This document shows, piece after piece, positions 15,778-23,065 of a DNA stretch of 33,180 nucleotides; position 1 is the first letter of the stretch; each line of letters opens with the position of its first letter. The notes under the pieces were generated by a model. The model was not told the DNA's origin. It did not search any database and was given only the letters and a program-made list of their open reading frames with translations. Source of the DNA: Clostridiales bacterium (GTDB taxonomy: Bacteria > Bacillota > Clostridia > Peptostreptococcales > T1SED10-28); the NCBI GenBank assembly GCA_007118655.1, contig SKRE01000129.1:1-33180 (forward strand). The letters are read 5' to 3'. The translations under genes and the position numbers were made by a program.

Positions 15778-17742
15778 TTGTCTAAGGAAGAAAGAAAAAG
15801 CATCCAGGAAATAGAAGGTGTGGAGGTTGATATAGACGAAAAACTTGCAGAATTTGATGTTTCATCAAATGTGAGAAAGCTTACAGGAAAATTGGGGATG
15901 GCGATTGCAATCATTGCCATTGCCATGTCCCTGTTTCACCTATATACCGCAGGTTTCGGTATCCTTTTGGCCATGAAACAGCGGTCCGTGCATCTGATGT
16001 TTGTATTGGTGTTGGGATTTTTAATGTACCCTGCCAGCAAGCGATTTGATAAAACAAAAATTCAATTTTTCGACTGGATTTTTGCCGGAGCGGGCATTAT
16101 GGTTACCGGATACATTATTATGCTGTTTGACGAGCTGGTACTCAGAGGAGGGCGTCCCACAGACCTGGACATGCTTATGGGCGTAATTACTATTATTTTA
16201 GTACTGGAAGTGACAAGAAGAAGCATCGGACCCCAGCTTCCGATTATTGCAATGGTATTTTTGGTCTACACCTATGTCGGGCCTTATATCCCCGGAATGT
16301 TGGGGCATCGAGGTTACTCGGTTCAACGGATTGTGAACCAGATGTATATGACCACGGAGGGAATTTTCGGAACACCCCTGGGGGTTTCCGCAACCTTTGT
16401 ATTTATGTTTATTCTCTTTGGATCATTTCTGGAGATTACCGGGGTAGGACAATTCTTTATTGATATTGCCTTCGCCGGGGCAGGAACCCGTAAAGGAGGC
16501 CCGGCAAAGGCTGCGGTTATTGCCAGTGGTTTCATGGGTTCAATTTCAGGAAGTTCCATTGCAAATACCGTAACCACCGGGGCGTTTACCATCCCCCTGA
16601 TGAAAAAAGTCGGTTATGAGCCGACCTTTGCGGGAGCCGTAGAAGCAGCGGCTTCTACCGGAGGGCAGATTTTACCACCGATTATGGGAGCTGCGGCTTT
16701 TATCATGTCGGAGTTTACGGGCATTCCCTATATTCAAATTGTAATCAGTGCCGTTGTGCCTGCACTGCTTTATTACCTTGGAGTAATTACCATGGTGCAC
16801 CTTCAAGCATCCAAAAAGGGCTTGAAGGGTATGAAAAAAGAAGACTTGCCGGATTTTAAAAAAGTGCTTAAAGAGGGCTTTCATCTTTTCATTCCTTTAA
16901 TTGCCGTGGTTTTTCTATTAGTACGTTTCTCACCCTTAAGAGCTGCCTATTGGAGTATTATCATCGCCTTAGTGGTCAGCATGTTTAGAAAACATACGAG
17001 AGTGAACATTCCAAAGATCCTTCATGCGCTGCAGGACGGAGCGAAAAAAGCCATCGGTGTGGCAGCGGCCTGTGCCTGTGCCGGGATTATTGTAGGCGTG
17101 GTTACCTTAACCGGTTTAGGACTGACCTTTGCAAACCTGATCGTCGGCCTAGCGGGAGGAATGTTGCTTCCGACCCTCTTCTTAACGATGTTGGCCTCTA
17201 TAATACTGGGTCTTGGTCTTCCGACCACGGCAAAGTACATTGTTCTTGCCACCATGGCCGTACCGGCCTTGCTGGAACTGGGTGTTCCTTTACTTGCCGC
17301 CCATTTATTTGTATTGTATTTCGGTGTAATTGCCGATGTAACACCGCCGGTAGCGTTGGCCGCCTATGCGGGAGCAGGCATCGCCGGAGGGGATTCCTTT
17401 AAAACCGGAATGGCCGCATTAAAACTGGCCTCCGCAGGGTTTTTAATTCCCTATATTTTCGCCATGAGCCCGGAGCTATTGCTGATTGATGTTACCTTCT
17501 TTGAAGCAGCCTTGGCGATTATTACCGCCTGCCTTGGAGTCGTAGCCTTTGGAGCCGCGGTACAGGGATACCTTTTGACCCATACGAGAATTTATGAGCG
17601 GGTCATGTTTTTAGCAGCTTCCCTGCTTCTGATTCATCCGAATAAATTAATCGACCTTGGCGGACTGGTCATACTAATTGCAGTAGTAGCACTTCAGGTA
17701 GTAAGAAATAGAGAAGGAAAGACTGCGGTTCAGGAATCTTAG
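15778..17742 (+). CDS. TRAP transporter fused permease (TAXI type, DctQ-DctM fusion)
   Basis: About 654 residues. A short cytosolic N-terminus is followed by some 16-18 hydrophobic segments. The first four or five (about 40-165) correspond to the small subunit and the rest to the large 12-segment DctM-type subunit. Family landmarks include GSISGSSIANTVTTGAFTIPLMKK, AAASTGGQILPPIMGAAAFIM, GLGLPTTAKYIVLA and DVTPPVALAAYAGAGIAGGD. The system is a secondary transporter, usually Na+ or H+ driven, that takes substrate from the TAXI receptor. The start is TTG at 15778, seven bases after AAAGGAGG. An in-frame TTG at 15760 has no site. It ends the transport operon, followed by a 15-bp hairpin. Confidence 0.93.
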   Translation: MSKEERKSIQEIEGVEVDIDEKLAEFDVSSNVRKLTGKLGMAIAIIAIAMSLFHLYTAGFGILLAMKQRSVHLMFVLVLGFLMYPASKRFDKTKIQFFDWIFAGAGIMVTGYIIMLFDELVLRGGRPTDLDMLMGVITIILVLEVTRRSIGPQLPIIAMVFLVYTYVGPYIPGMLGHRGYSVQRIVNQMYMTTEGIFGTPLGVSATFVFMFILFGSFLEITGVGQFFIDIAFAGAGTRKGGPAKAAVIASGFMGSISGSSIANTVTTGAFTIPLMKKVGYEPTFAGAVEAAASTGGQILPPIMGAAAFIMSEFTGIPYIQIVISAVVPALLYYLGVITMVHLQASKKGLKGMKKEDLPDFKKVLKEGFHLFIPLIAVVFLLVRFSPLRAAYWSIIIALVVSMFRKHTRVNIPKILHALQDGAKKAIGVAAACACAGIIVGVVTLTGLGLTFANLIVGLAGGMLLPTLFLTMLASIILGLGLPTTAKYIVLATMAVPALLELGVPLLAAHLFVLYFGVIADVTPPVALAAYAGAGIAGGDSFKTGMAALKLASAGFLIPYIFAMSPELLLIDVTFFEAALAIITACLGVVAFGAAVQGYLLTHTRIYERVMFLAASLLLIHPNKLIDLGGLVILIAVVALQVVRNREGKTAVQES

Positions 17743-17757
17743 TCTTTCTCCCCCAAT

Positions 17758-17792
17758 AACAAAAGGGTCAGAAACTCTGACCCTTTTGTTTA
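17758..17792 (+). terminator. Perfect 15-bp hairpin between permease and D-glutamate cyclase genes
   Basis: AACAAAAGGGTCAGA and its exact complement flank a 3-base loop (17773-17775) and end in TTTTGTTT. The stem is flawless, but the T tract is interrupted, so read-through into the cyclase gene 30 bases on is plausible. Confidence 0.75.
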
Positions 17793-17822
17793 TGAACAAA
17801 TCAGCAAAAGGAGGGGTGGAAC

Positions 17823-18713
17823 ATGAGGGCCTTATCCTTAAAAGGAGAGCCGTTTCGTGAAATTGAGGAAATCTTTACCGCAGATGAAGGGAAAAGAGGC
17901 ATATCTAAACGTCTAAACTCCTATGAAGATTATTATAAGGGACTTCTTTCTCTTTATCAGGGAAAACGAATTTTAATATTAACCGGATTTACGGTTCCGA
18001 AATGTCAGGCAGGGGAAAGTGACGGTCCCCTGGGAACCATTGCCTTGGCAAAAGCCCTGGAGGATTTAGGAAAAGAAGTGTTGATTGTAACGGATCAGTA
18101 TTCGAAAAAAATCCTGGAAGGTCTGAAAAAAATCAAAGAGACCAGCGGCAGCATTTATTCGGTGCCGATTAACGTGGATAAAACAGAGCTGCAGGAGATA
18201 CTGGATCGTTTTAAGCCGACCCATATGATTGCCATTGAAAGACCGGGGAAAGGGATGAACGGGAAGTACCATTCCATGAGGGGCGAAGACATCACCGCCT
18301 ATGTGGGAGACTTGGATCCTTTAATGGAGATGGCGAAAGAGCAAAAAATTACCACGCTGGCCATAGGGGACGGCGGAAATGAAATGGGCATGGGAAAGGT
18401 CCGGGATGCGGGTATTTCCTATGTAGATCAGGGAGAAAAGATATTTGCCACATCCTCAGCGGATTATCTGATTATTGCCGGGGTTTCCAATTGGGGAGCC
18501 TATGGTCTGGTGGCAGGACTTTCGATTCTTAGTGATATGGACCTGTTACAGGGTGAAAAAGAAGAAGTGCGTCTGTTGAAAACCCTAACCGAGCTTGGGG
18601 GGGTCGACGGCTGCAGCAAAGTAAGAGCCATGACGGTGGACGGCTTAAGTTTAGGAACCAACTTAAACCTGTTGCTGGGATTAAAGATGATTATTCAAAA
18701 GAACCTCTCCTAA
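17823..18713 (+). CDS. D-glutamate cyclase-family protein (DUF4392, PF14336-like)
   Basis: At 296 residues it is the stand-alone bacterial form of the C-terminal domain of the mitochondrial D-glutamate cyclase (DGLUCY), which converts D-glutamate to 5-oxo-D-proline. Recognisable segments are ILTGFTVPKCQAGESDGPLG near 51-70, HMIAIERPGKGMNGKYHSMRG near 140, AIGDGGNEMGMGKV near 180 and GVSNWGAYGLVAGLS near 220. No membrane segment or signal peptide is seen, so it is cytosolic. An AGGAGGGGTGGA site precedes the ATG. It follows the TAXI-TRAP operon on the same strand beyond one hairpin, which supports a role in processing what the transporter brings in. Activity on D-glutamate is inferred from family only. 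Confidence 0.82.
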   Translation: MRALSLKGEPFREIEEIFTADEGKRGISKRLNSYEDYYKGLLSLYQGKRILILTGFTVPKCQAGESDGPLGTIALAKALEDLGKEVLIVTDQYSKKILEGLKKIKETSGSIYSVPINVDKTELQEILDRFKPTHMIAIERPGKGMNGKYHSMRGEDITAYVGDLDPLMEMAKEQKITTLAIGDGGNEMGMGKVRDAGISYVDQGEKIFATSSADYLIIAGVSNWGAYGLVAGLSILSDMDLLQGEKEEVRLLKTLTELGGVDGCSKVRAMTVDGLSLGTNLNLLLGLKMIIQKNLS

Positions 18714-18735
18714 GAGACGAGAGGTTCTTTCTTTG
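18698..18735 (+). terminator. Terminator of the D-glutamate cyclase gene
   Basis: A perfect 12-bp stem (AAAGAACCTCTC with GAGAGGTTCTTT) around a 9-base loop, followed by CTTTG. The left arm lies inside the last codons of the gene. Confidence 0.8.
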
Positions 18736-18856
18736 TGCAATTTTGCTGTTAATGGGTATAGAGTATAGGAAAGAATAAAACAAGAGAAAAGCGGATAAAA
18801 AGAATAGAACAAGGGAAAGATGCTAAAAAGTATAAAAGAGAGAGAAGGGGAATGAG

Positions 18857-20080
18857 ATGTTGGGACTGGCCTTAGAAGGCGGAGGCGCAAAAGGGGCTTA
18901 TCAATTCGGTGCATGGAAGGCTTTTCGGGAATTGGGCATGGAATTCGACGGAATTACCGGGACCTCCATCGGAGCCCTGAACGGAGCATTGATGATTCAG
19001 AATGACTATGAAAAAGCCTACGAAATATGGCATGAAATTGCACCGGAAAAAATATTAAACGTGGATTCAAAACTCTACAATATGATTATGGAAACGGGAA
19101 TCAAACCGGATCAAATTCAATTTATACTGGAACAGGCCCAACGGTTTGTAAAGGATGCGGGATTGGATATCGGACCCTTGGTCAAGATGATCCGGGAGGG
19201 AACCAAGGAGGATCTTATCCGGAAGTCGAAAAAGGATTTTGGATTCGTGACGGTGTCCCTAACGGATTTGAAGCCCCTGGAGCTTTTTAAGGAAGAGGTC
19301 CCGGAAGGAAAAATGGCGGACTACTTATTGGCCTCCTCTTATCTTCCGATTTTTAAACCGGAAAAAATCGACGGAAAAACCTTTCTGGACGGGGGATTTT
19401 ATAATAATCTTCCGATTAATATGCTTTACCAAAAGGGGTACAGGAAAGTCGTTGCCGTTCGGCTCATGAGTAAAGGACGAATAAAAAAAGTCAATTTTAA
19501 AGACTTGGAAGTTACGTATATTCAGCCGAAACATGACTTGGGAAATATTTTGGATCTGTCGAAGGAAAAAGCATTATTTAATATTAACCTCGGTTATTAT
19601 GATACCCTCAAGGTGTTTCAAAATTTATACGGGGAAAACTACTATCTGATAGACGGGATCAATGACAGGGAAGGGATCGATTTTTTCCAGGGACTGAAAC
19701 CGGAAACCATAGAAAAAATCAGCAATCTTTTAGGTCTCCACGGAACCCTTCCGAAGAAACGCTTAGTGTTTGAAGAACTTGTTCCAAAACTGATTCAGCT
19801 GTTAGGCTGCAGACAGGAAGTATCCTATGGAGAGATTGTTTTGAAACTCCTTGAAGAAATCGCGGCCTATGAAAATGTGGAACTGTTTAAAATCTACAGC
19901 CTTCAAGAATTTATCCGGGAGATTAATAATCGGGAGGTCACCATGAAAAAAAGTACCGACAGCTTATTTCTAAGCAGCGCATTGCTCCTTCGCTTTAATA
20001 AAGATAAAATCCTGGAAAAAATGATTAAAATCATGCTCACATCGGAAAAGAAATTTCATATTAATAATGGCAGCAAATAG
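18857..20080 (+). CDS. Patatin-like phospholipase family protein (RssA/YlbK-like) with long C-terminal extension
   Basis: The first 200 residues form a patatin-like lipid acyl hydrolase: glycine-rich oxyanion motif GGGAKG (8-13), nucleophile Ser37 in GTSIG, and catalytic Asp178 in LDGGFYNNLP. The dyad is intact, so the enzyme should be active on phospholipid or another acyl ester. Total length is 407 residues, about 100-150 longer than the compact bacterial RssA type. The added region (about 210-407) is Lys/Leu/Glu rich and I do not recognise it. There is no signal peptide, so it is cytosolic or bound to the inner membrane face. An AAGGGG site lies 6 bases before ATG 18857. Cardiolipin synthase begins 17 bases after its stop, pointing to a shared lipid-remodelling role. 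Confidence 0.87.
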   Translation: MLGLALEGGGAKGAYQFGAWKAFRELGMEFDGITGTSIGALNGALMIQNDYEKAYEIWHEIAPEKILNVDSKLYNMIMETGIKPDQIQFILEQAQRFVKDAGLDIGPLVKMIREGTKEDLIRKSKKDFGFVTVSLTDLKPLELFKEEVPEGKMADYLLASSYLPIFKPEKIDGKTFLDGGFYNNLPINMLYQKGYRKVVAVRLMSKGRIKKVNFKDLEVTYIQPKHDLGNILDLSKEKALFNINLGYYDTLKVFQNLYGENYYLIDGINDREGIDFFQGLKPETIEKISNLLGLHGTLPKKRLVFEELVPKLIQLLGCRQEVSYGEIVLKLLEEIAAYENVELFKIYSLQEFIREINNREVTMKKSTDSLFLSSALLLRFNKDKILEKMIKIMLTSEKKFHINNGSK

Positions 20081-20097
20081 AAGGGAGGGGGGATCGG

Positions 20098-21537
20098 ATG
20101 ATTTATCTGGGAATCCTTATGGGAATATATGCAGTAACGGTAATTGTGCTTAGTGTCATCATCATACTGGAAAATCGAAACCCTACCCGTACCATGGCCT
20201 GGATTTTGGTATTGATATTTTTGCCCTTGGGGGGAATATTTCTATATTTATATATTGGACAGAACCATCGGAAGAAGAAGACCTTTATTAAAAAAAGAAA
20301 ACAGGATTATCGGGTGCTGAAAAGACTTTTGGACACCCAAATAACCTTTACTCAATTCGGCAGGTTTTTCAAGAAAAATTTCAATGATGCCCGGGCGAAA
20401 ATGATTCCCTTAATTCTACGGAACGGAGACTCTCCCATCACCTTTAATAATGAGGTGAAAATATTAAAAAACGGGGCCCAAACCTTTACGGAAATGCTCA
20501 AGTCCATTGAGAGCGCCCAAGACCACGTTCATATGGAATACTTTATTATTAAGGACAGTGAAATCGGCAGGAAATTTCAACGGGCCCTGATTCGTAAAGC
20601 GAAGGAAGGCATTGAGGTTCGCCTGATTTATGATGCGGTAGGGTCCTGGGAACTTAAAAAAGATTATCTGGAACCCATGAAAGAAGCAGGTGTACAGGTC
20701 CAAGTATTTTTACCCGTAACCCTTCCCTTTTTCGGAAGCCGCTTAAACTATCGAAATCATCGAAAAATTTTAGTGGTAGACGGAAATGTGGGATTTACGG
20801 GAGGCATCAATATCGGGGATGAATATCTGGGTCGAGATAAAAAGCTGGGCTTTTGGCGGGACACCCATGTGAAAATTCTAGGGGAAGCGAATTACGTCCT
20901 CCAAACCATTTTTCTCAAGGATTGGTATTTTGTAAGCAACGAAGAACTGGAGGATCCCCGTTATTTTCCCAGACAGGGATACCAGGGAGAAAAAGGCGTC
21001 CAAATTCTTTCCAGCGGTCCGGATATGTACTGGCACACCATTCAACAGGCCTACTTTACCGCCATTACCGCAGCGCGTAAAAGCGTGTATATTACCACCC
21101 CTTATTTGGTTCCCGATGAAGGGATTCTCACGGCTTTAAAAACGGCGGGACTCCGGGGGGTGGACGTTCGAATACTCCTGCCCAGTGTGGCGGATCACCG
21201 AACGGTTTTCTGGGCATCCCAGTCCCATTTCAAAGAACTGTTGGAGGCGGGAGTGAAAGTCTATCAGTACCAAAAAGGTTTTGTTCACAGCAAAATCATC
21301 ATGACCGATGATCAGGTGACCTCCATTGGGACGGCAAATTTTGATAATCGAAGTCTGGAGTTGAATTTTGAAGTGAATGCCTTTATATACGATGAGAAAA
21401 TTACCAAGCGGGTAAAGGGAGATTTTTTTGAAGATCTTAAGGAGAGCAAAAGAATTCATTTGGAAGAATATGAGAAGCGTTCCACCATGAGTCGGCTAAA
21501 GGAGTCGGCTGCCCGTCTGCTATCCCCGATACTGTAG
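20098..21537 (+). CDS. cls: Cardiolipin synthase, phospholipase D type
   Basis: It joins two phosphatidylglycerol molecules into cardiolipin and glycerol at the membrane. The 479-residue length is typical. Two N-terminal membrane segments (about 2-24 and 33-54) precede two phospholipase D HKD motifs: His221 in HRKILVVDGNVGFTGG and His397 in HSKIIMTDDQVTSIGTANFDNRS. The conserved NPTRTMAWILVLIFLPLGG stretch lies in the membrane part. The start follows a GGGAGGGGGG ribosome site. It is co-transcribed with the patatin-like gene upstream and ends at a bidirectional terminator. All catalytic residues expected of this family are present. Confidence 0.95.
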   Translation: MIYLGILMGIYAVTVIVLSVIIILENRNPTRTMAWILVLIFLPLGGIFLYLYIGQNHRKKKTFIKKRKQDYRVLKRLLDTQITFTQFGRFFKKNFNDARAKMIPLILRNGDSPITFNNEVKILKNGAQTFTEMLKSIESAQDHVHMEYFIIKDSEIGRKFQRALIRKAKEGIEVRLIYDAVGSWELKKDYLEPMKEAGVQVQVFLPVTLPFFGSRLNYRNHRKILVVDGNVGFTGGINIGDEYLGRDKKLGFWRDTHVKILGEANYVLQTIFLKDWYFVSNEELEDPRYFPRQGYQGEKGVQILSSGPDMYWHTIQQAYFTAITAARKSVYITTPYLVPDEGILTALKTAGLRGVDVRILLPSVADHRTVFWASQSHFKELLEAGVKVYQYQKGFVHSKIIMTDDQVTSIGTANFDNRSLELNFEVNAFIYDEKITKRVKGDFFEDLKESKRIHLEEYEKRSTMSRLKESAARLLSPIL

Positions 21538-21594
21538 TGAAACGGAAAAGACCCCTTCGTTGCAGAAGACATTACCTTTTTGAAAAAACAGTAA

Positions 21595-21636
21595 GGAAAA
21601 AGGAGATGCCGAGGCACCTCCTTTTTCTTTACTGTT
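21595..21636. terminator. Bidirectional terminator between cls and superoxide reductase
   Basis: The stem AAAAAGGAG / CTCCTTTTT extends through one A-C mismatch into TGC / GCA around a 4-base loop. It has an A tract on one side and a T tract on the other, and it sits between convergent genes. Confidence 0.8.
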
Positions 21637-21664
21637 TTTTAAGTTTTCATGTTGAAAAAATCGA

Positions 21665-22039
21665 TTATTGCACTTCGATTTTTTGGCTGTTTATCCATAA
21701 GCCATGGATGTTACAGTAGCTAAGCGCATAAATCGTTCCGGATTTTTGAAGTTTTACCGAGGTAAGTCCCGTAGGCTCTGTAAAAATATCGCTTTCCCCA
21801 TGGGCAGCAAAATCAAAGCTGGCCAGTTCAATAGGGAATTTCGCTCCGTCGGGATGAAACATCAACTTAAACCAGGAAATGTAATGCTCAAACGTATTGG
21901 GATGCCCAATTGCATCACCGATTGACATTTTTAGTTCGAATTGCTCTCCTGCGGTTACCTTTTCCGGAGCGTGAATAACCGGTACGTGTTTTTCCCCTTT
22001 CCAATCACCTGTTTGAAAAAAAGTTCCAAAACCTTCCAT
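21665..22039 (-). CDS. Superoxide reductase, neelaredoxin (class II) type
   Basis: It reduces superoxide to hydrogen peroxide without releasing oxygen, a standard defence in anaerobes. The 124-residue protein carries all five ligands of the mononuclear Fe(His)4Cys site: His18 (with Glu16 and Lys17 in GEKHVPVI), His46 and His52 in GHPNTFEHYISW, and Cys109 and His112 in CNIHGLW. The rubredoxin-like desulforedoxin domain of class I enzymes is absent. The usual EHH reads EHY here, at a non-ligand position. An AGGAGGG site lies 9 bases before the ATG. It is on the same strand as thiT, 111 bases downstream, with no strong terminator between, so occasional read-through is possible. Confidence 0.93.
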   Translation of the reverse strand: MEGFGTFFQTGDWKGEKHVPVIHAPEKVTAGEQFELKMSIGDAIGHPNTFEHYISWFKLMFHPDGAKFPIELASFDFAAHGESDIFTEPTGLTSVKLQKSGTIYALSYCNIHGLWINSQKIEVQ

Positions 22040-22150
22040 AAAATAATCCCTCCTATTAATCTAATTTTTGGTGCTTCACAAAAAGAAGCCTCAGGGTATA
22101 TATAACCAATAATTAGAAAAGATAACAGAAAAGCGTCGATAATATAGGAT

Positions 22151-22807
22151 TTAGTGGGAAAGAAGGGCTCCTCTCCGCATTTGTTTTAATACGGATTGTA
22201 CCTGGGGGACTTGAAGCAGCAAAATGATGATAAAAATTTCCGCTCCGATGAAGGATCCGTTATAGACAATGGAGTAAAGATAATCGTTCCATCCGTCGGG
22301 GGTAAATTCCCGAAAGAAAATAATTCCCGACAAAAAGCTCATGGAGAGTCGGCCTAAACCGCCGACAAGGGCACTGATGCTCAGATGTTTTCTATAGATT
22401 CCCGCAAGTCCCAAGGCTCCATAGGCTAAGGGGTAATCCAGGAAAATCTGCATCCAGTGAACAATATAGGGGTCCTGAATAAGGTTTAACAGGCCCAGGG
22501 CAAACCCTGCCAAAATCCCGGGAAGAGGGCCGAAGGCCACGGCGAAAATAATAATCGGCAGCATACCGGCCAGGGTTACACTGCCCCCCTGGGGCATACG
22601 AAATATGCGGATATAGGATAACAAGAAGGACAGAGCCACACAAAGACTGCCGTAGACCATCACTTTAGTCTGCAACAGCCGGCCTCCCTGACTTTTTCGG
22701 CTGCGATGGAAAAGCAGCAGCATGACAGGGAGAAGAACCATCACTCCCAGGATGACCCATACTTCCAGTGAAAGTTGATCTAGACGAACTTCAAAGTTAT
22801 TGAACAT
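22151..22807 (-). CDS. thiT: Thiamine transporter ThiT, ECF S component
   Basis: A small membrane protein of about 218 residues that binds thiamine and works with a shared energy-coupling module (EcfA-A'-T) not found in this window. It has six to seven hydrophobic segments and the S-component stretch IIIFAVAFGPLPGILAGFALGLLNLIQDPYIVHWMQIFLDYPLAYGALGLAG, which matches the ThiT/YuaJ pattern including the substrate-side Trp and Tyr residues. A TPP riboswitch sits directly upstream on the same strand and confirms the thiamine assignment. ATG 22819 lies inside the AAAGGATG ribosome site, so ATG 22807, about 11 bases from it, is taken as start. Confidence 0.92.
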   Translation of the reverse strand: MFNNFEVRLDQLSLEVWVILGVMVLLPVMLLLFHRSRKSQGGRLLQTKVMVYGSLCVALSFLLSYIRIFRMPQGGSVTLAGMLPIIIFAVAFGPLPGILAGFALGLLNLIQDPYIVHWMQIFLDYPLAYGALGLAGIYRKHLSISALVGGLGRLSMSFLSGIIFFREFTPDGWNDYLYSIVYNGSFIGAEIFIIILLLQVPQVQSVLKQMRRGALLSH

Positions 22808-22857
22808 AAAAAAACACATCCTTTCAAAATTATTAAATAAATTTATCCCTAGGATGC

Positions 22858-22885
22858 AAAAAAGAGTGAATAGAAGTCCTCACTC
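22858..22885 (-). terminator. Terminator of the TPP riboswitch expression platform
   Basis: On the minus strand GAGTGA pairs with TCACTC around a 10-base loop and runs into six T residues, between the aptamer and thiT. The preceding CTCAATCTTGAG can pair with the left arm, giving a competing structure. Thiamine pyrophosphate binding should favour termination. Confidence 0.75.
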
Positions 22886-22892
22886 AAGATTG

Positions 22893-22972
22893 AGCTTCCC
22901 TACGCAGGTACTAACCTACAGGTTTAAAGGGTTGGAGAAAATCCTCTCAGCCAACGGCACCCCTAGCGACGA
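22893..22972 (-). ncRNA. TPP riboswitch (THI element)
   Basis: Read on the minus strand the aptamer has the hallmark segments in order: CTAGGGGTGCC, then GGCTGAGAGGAT, then ACCC, AACCTGTAGGTTAGTACCTGCG and TAGGGAAGC. The GGCTGAGA pyrimidine-sensing core and the ACCTG...CTGCGTAGGGA pyrophosphate helix are intact. It is followed by an intrinsic terminator and then thiT, so rising thiamine pyrophosphate should switch off thiamine uptake. Confidence 0.95.
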
Positions 22973-22978
22973 TATTTA

Positions 22979-23008
22979 ATTATAAAAAGAGTATAACACA
23001 GGGTTCAA
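22979..23008 (-). promoter_or_regulatory. Sigma-A promoter of the riboswitch-thiT transcript
   Basis: On the minus strand TTGAAC (23008-23003) is followed after 18 bases by a perfect TATAAT (22984-22979). Transcription would begin near 22972, immediately before the aptamer. Confidence 0.7.
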
Positions 23009-23065
23009 AAAAAGGGAACCTAATCCTATGGGGATATAAGAAAAGCATTTCTGTCCCCGGGGGAG

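Noticed and set aside
23002-23020. A GGTTC/GAACC hairpin with A7 loop downstream of the MATE gene as its terminator
   Set aside because: The 5-bp stem has its T/A tract in the loop, not after the stem, and it overlaps the thiT -35 box.
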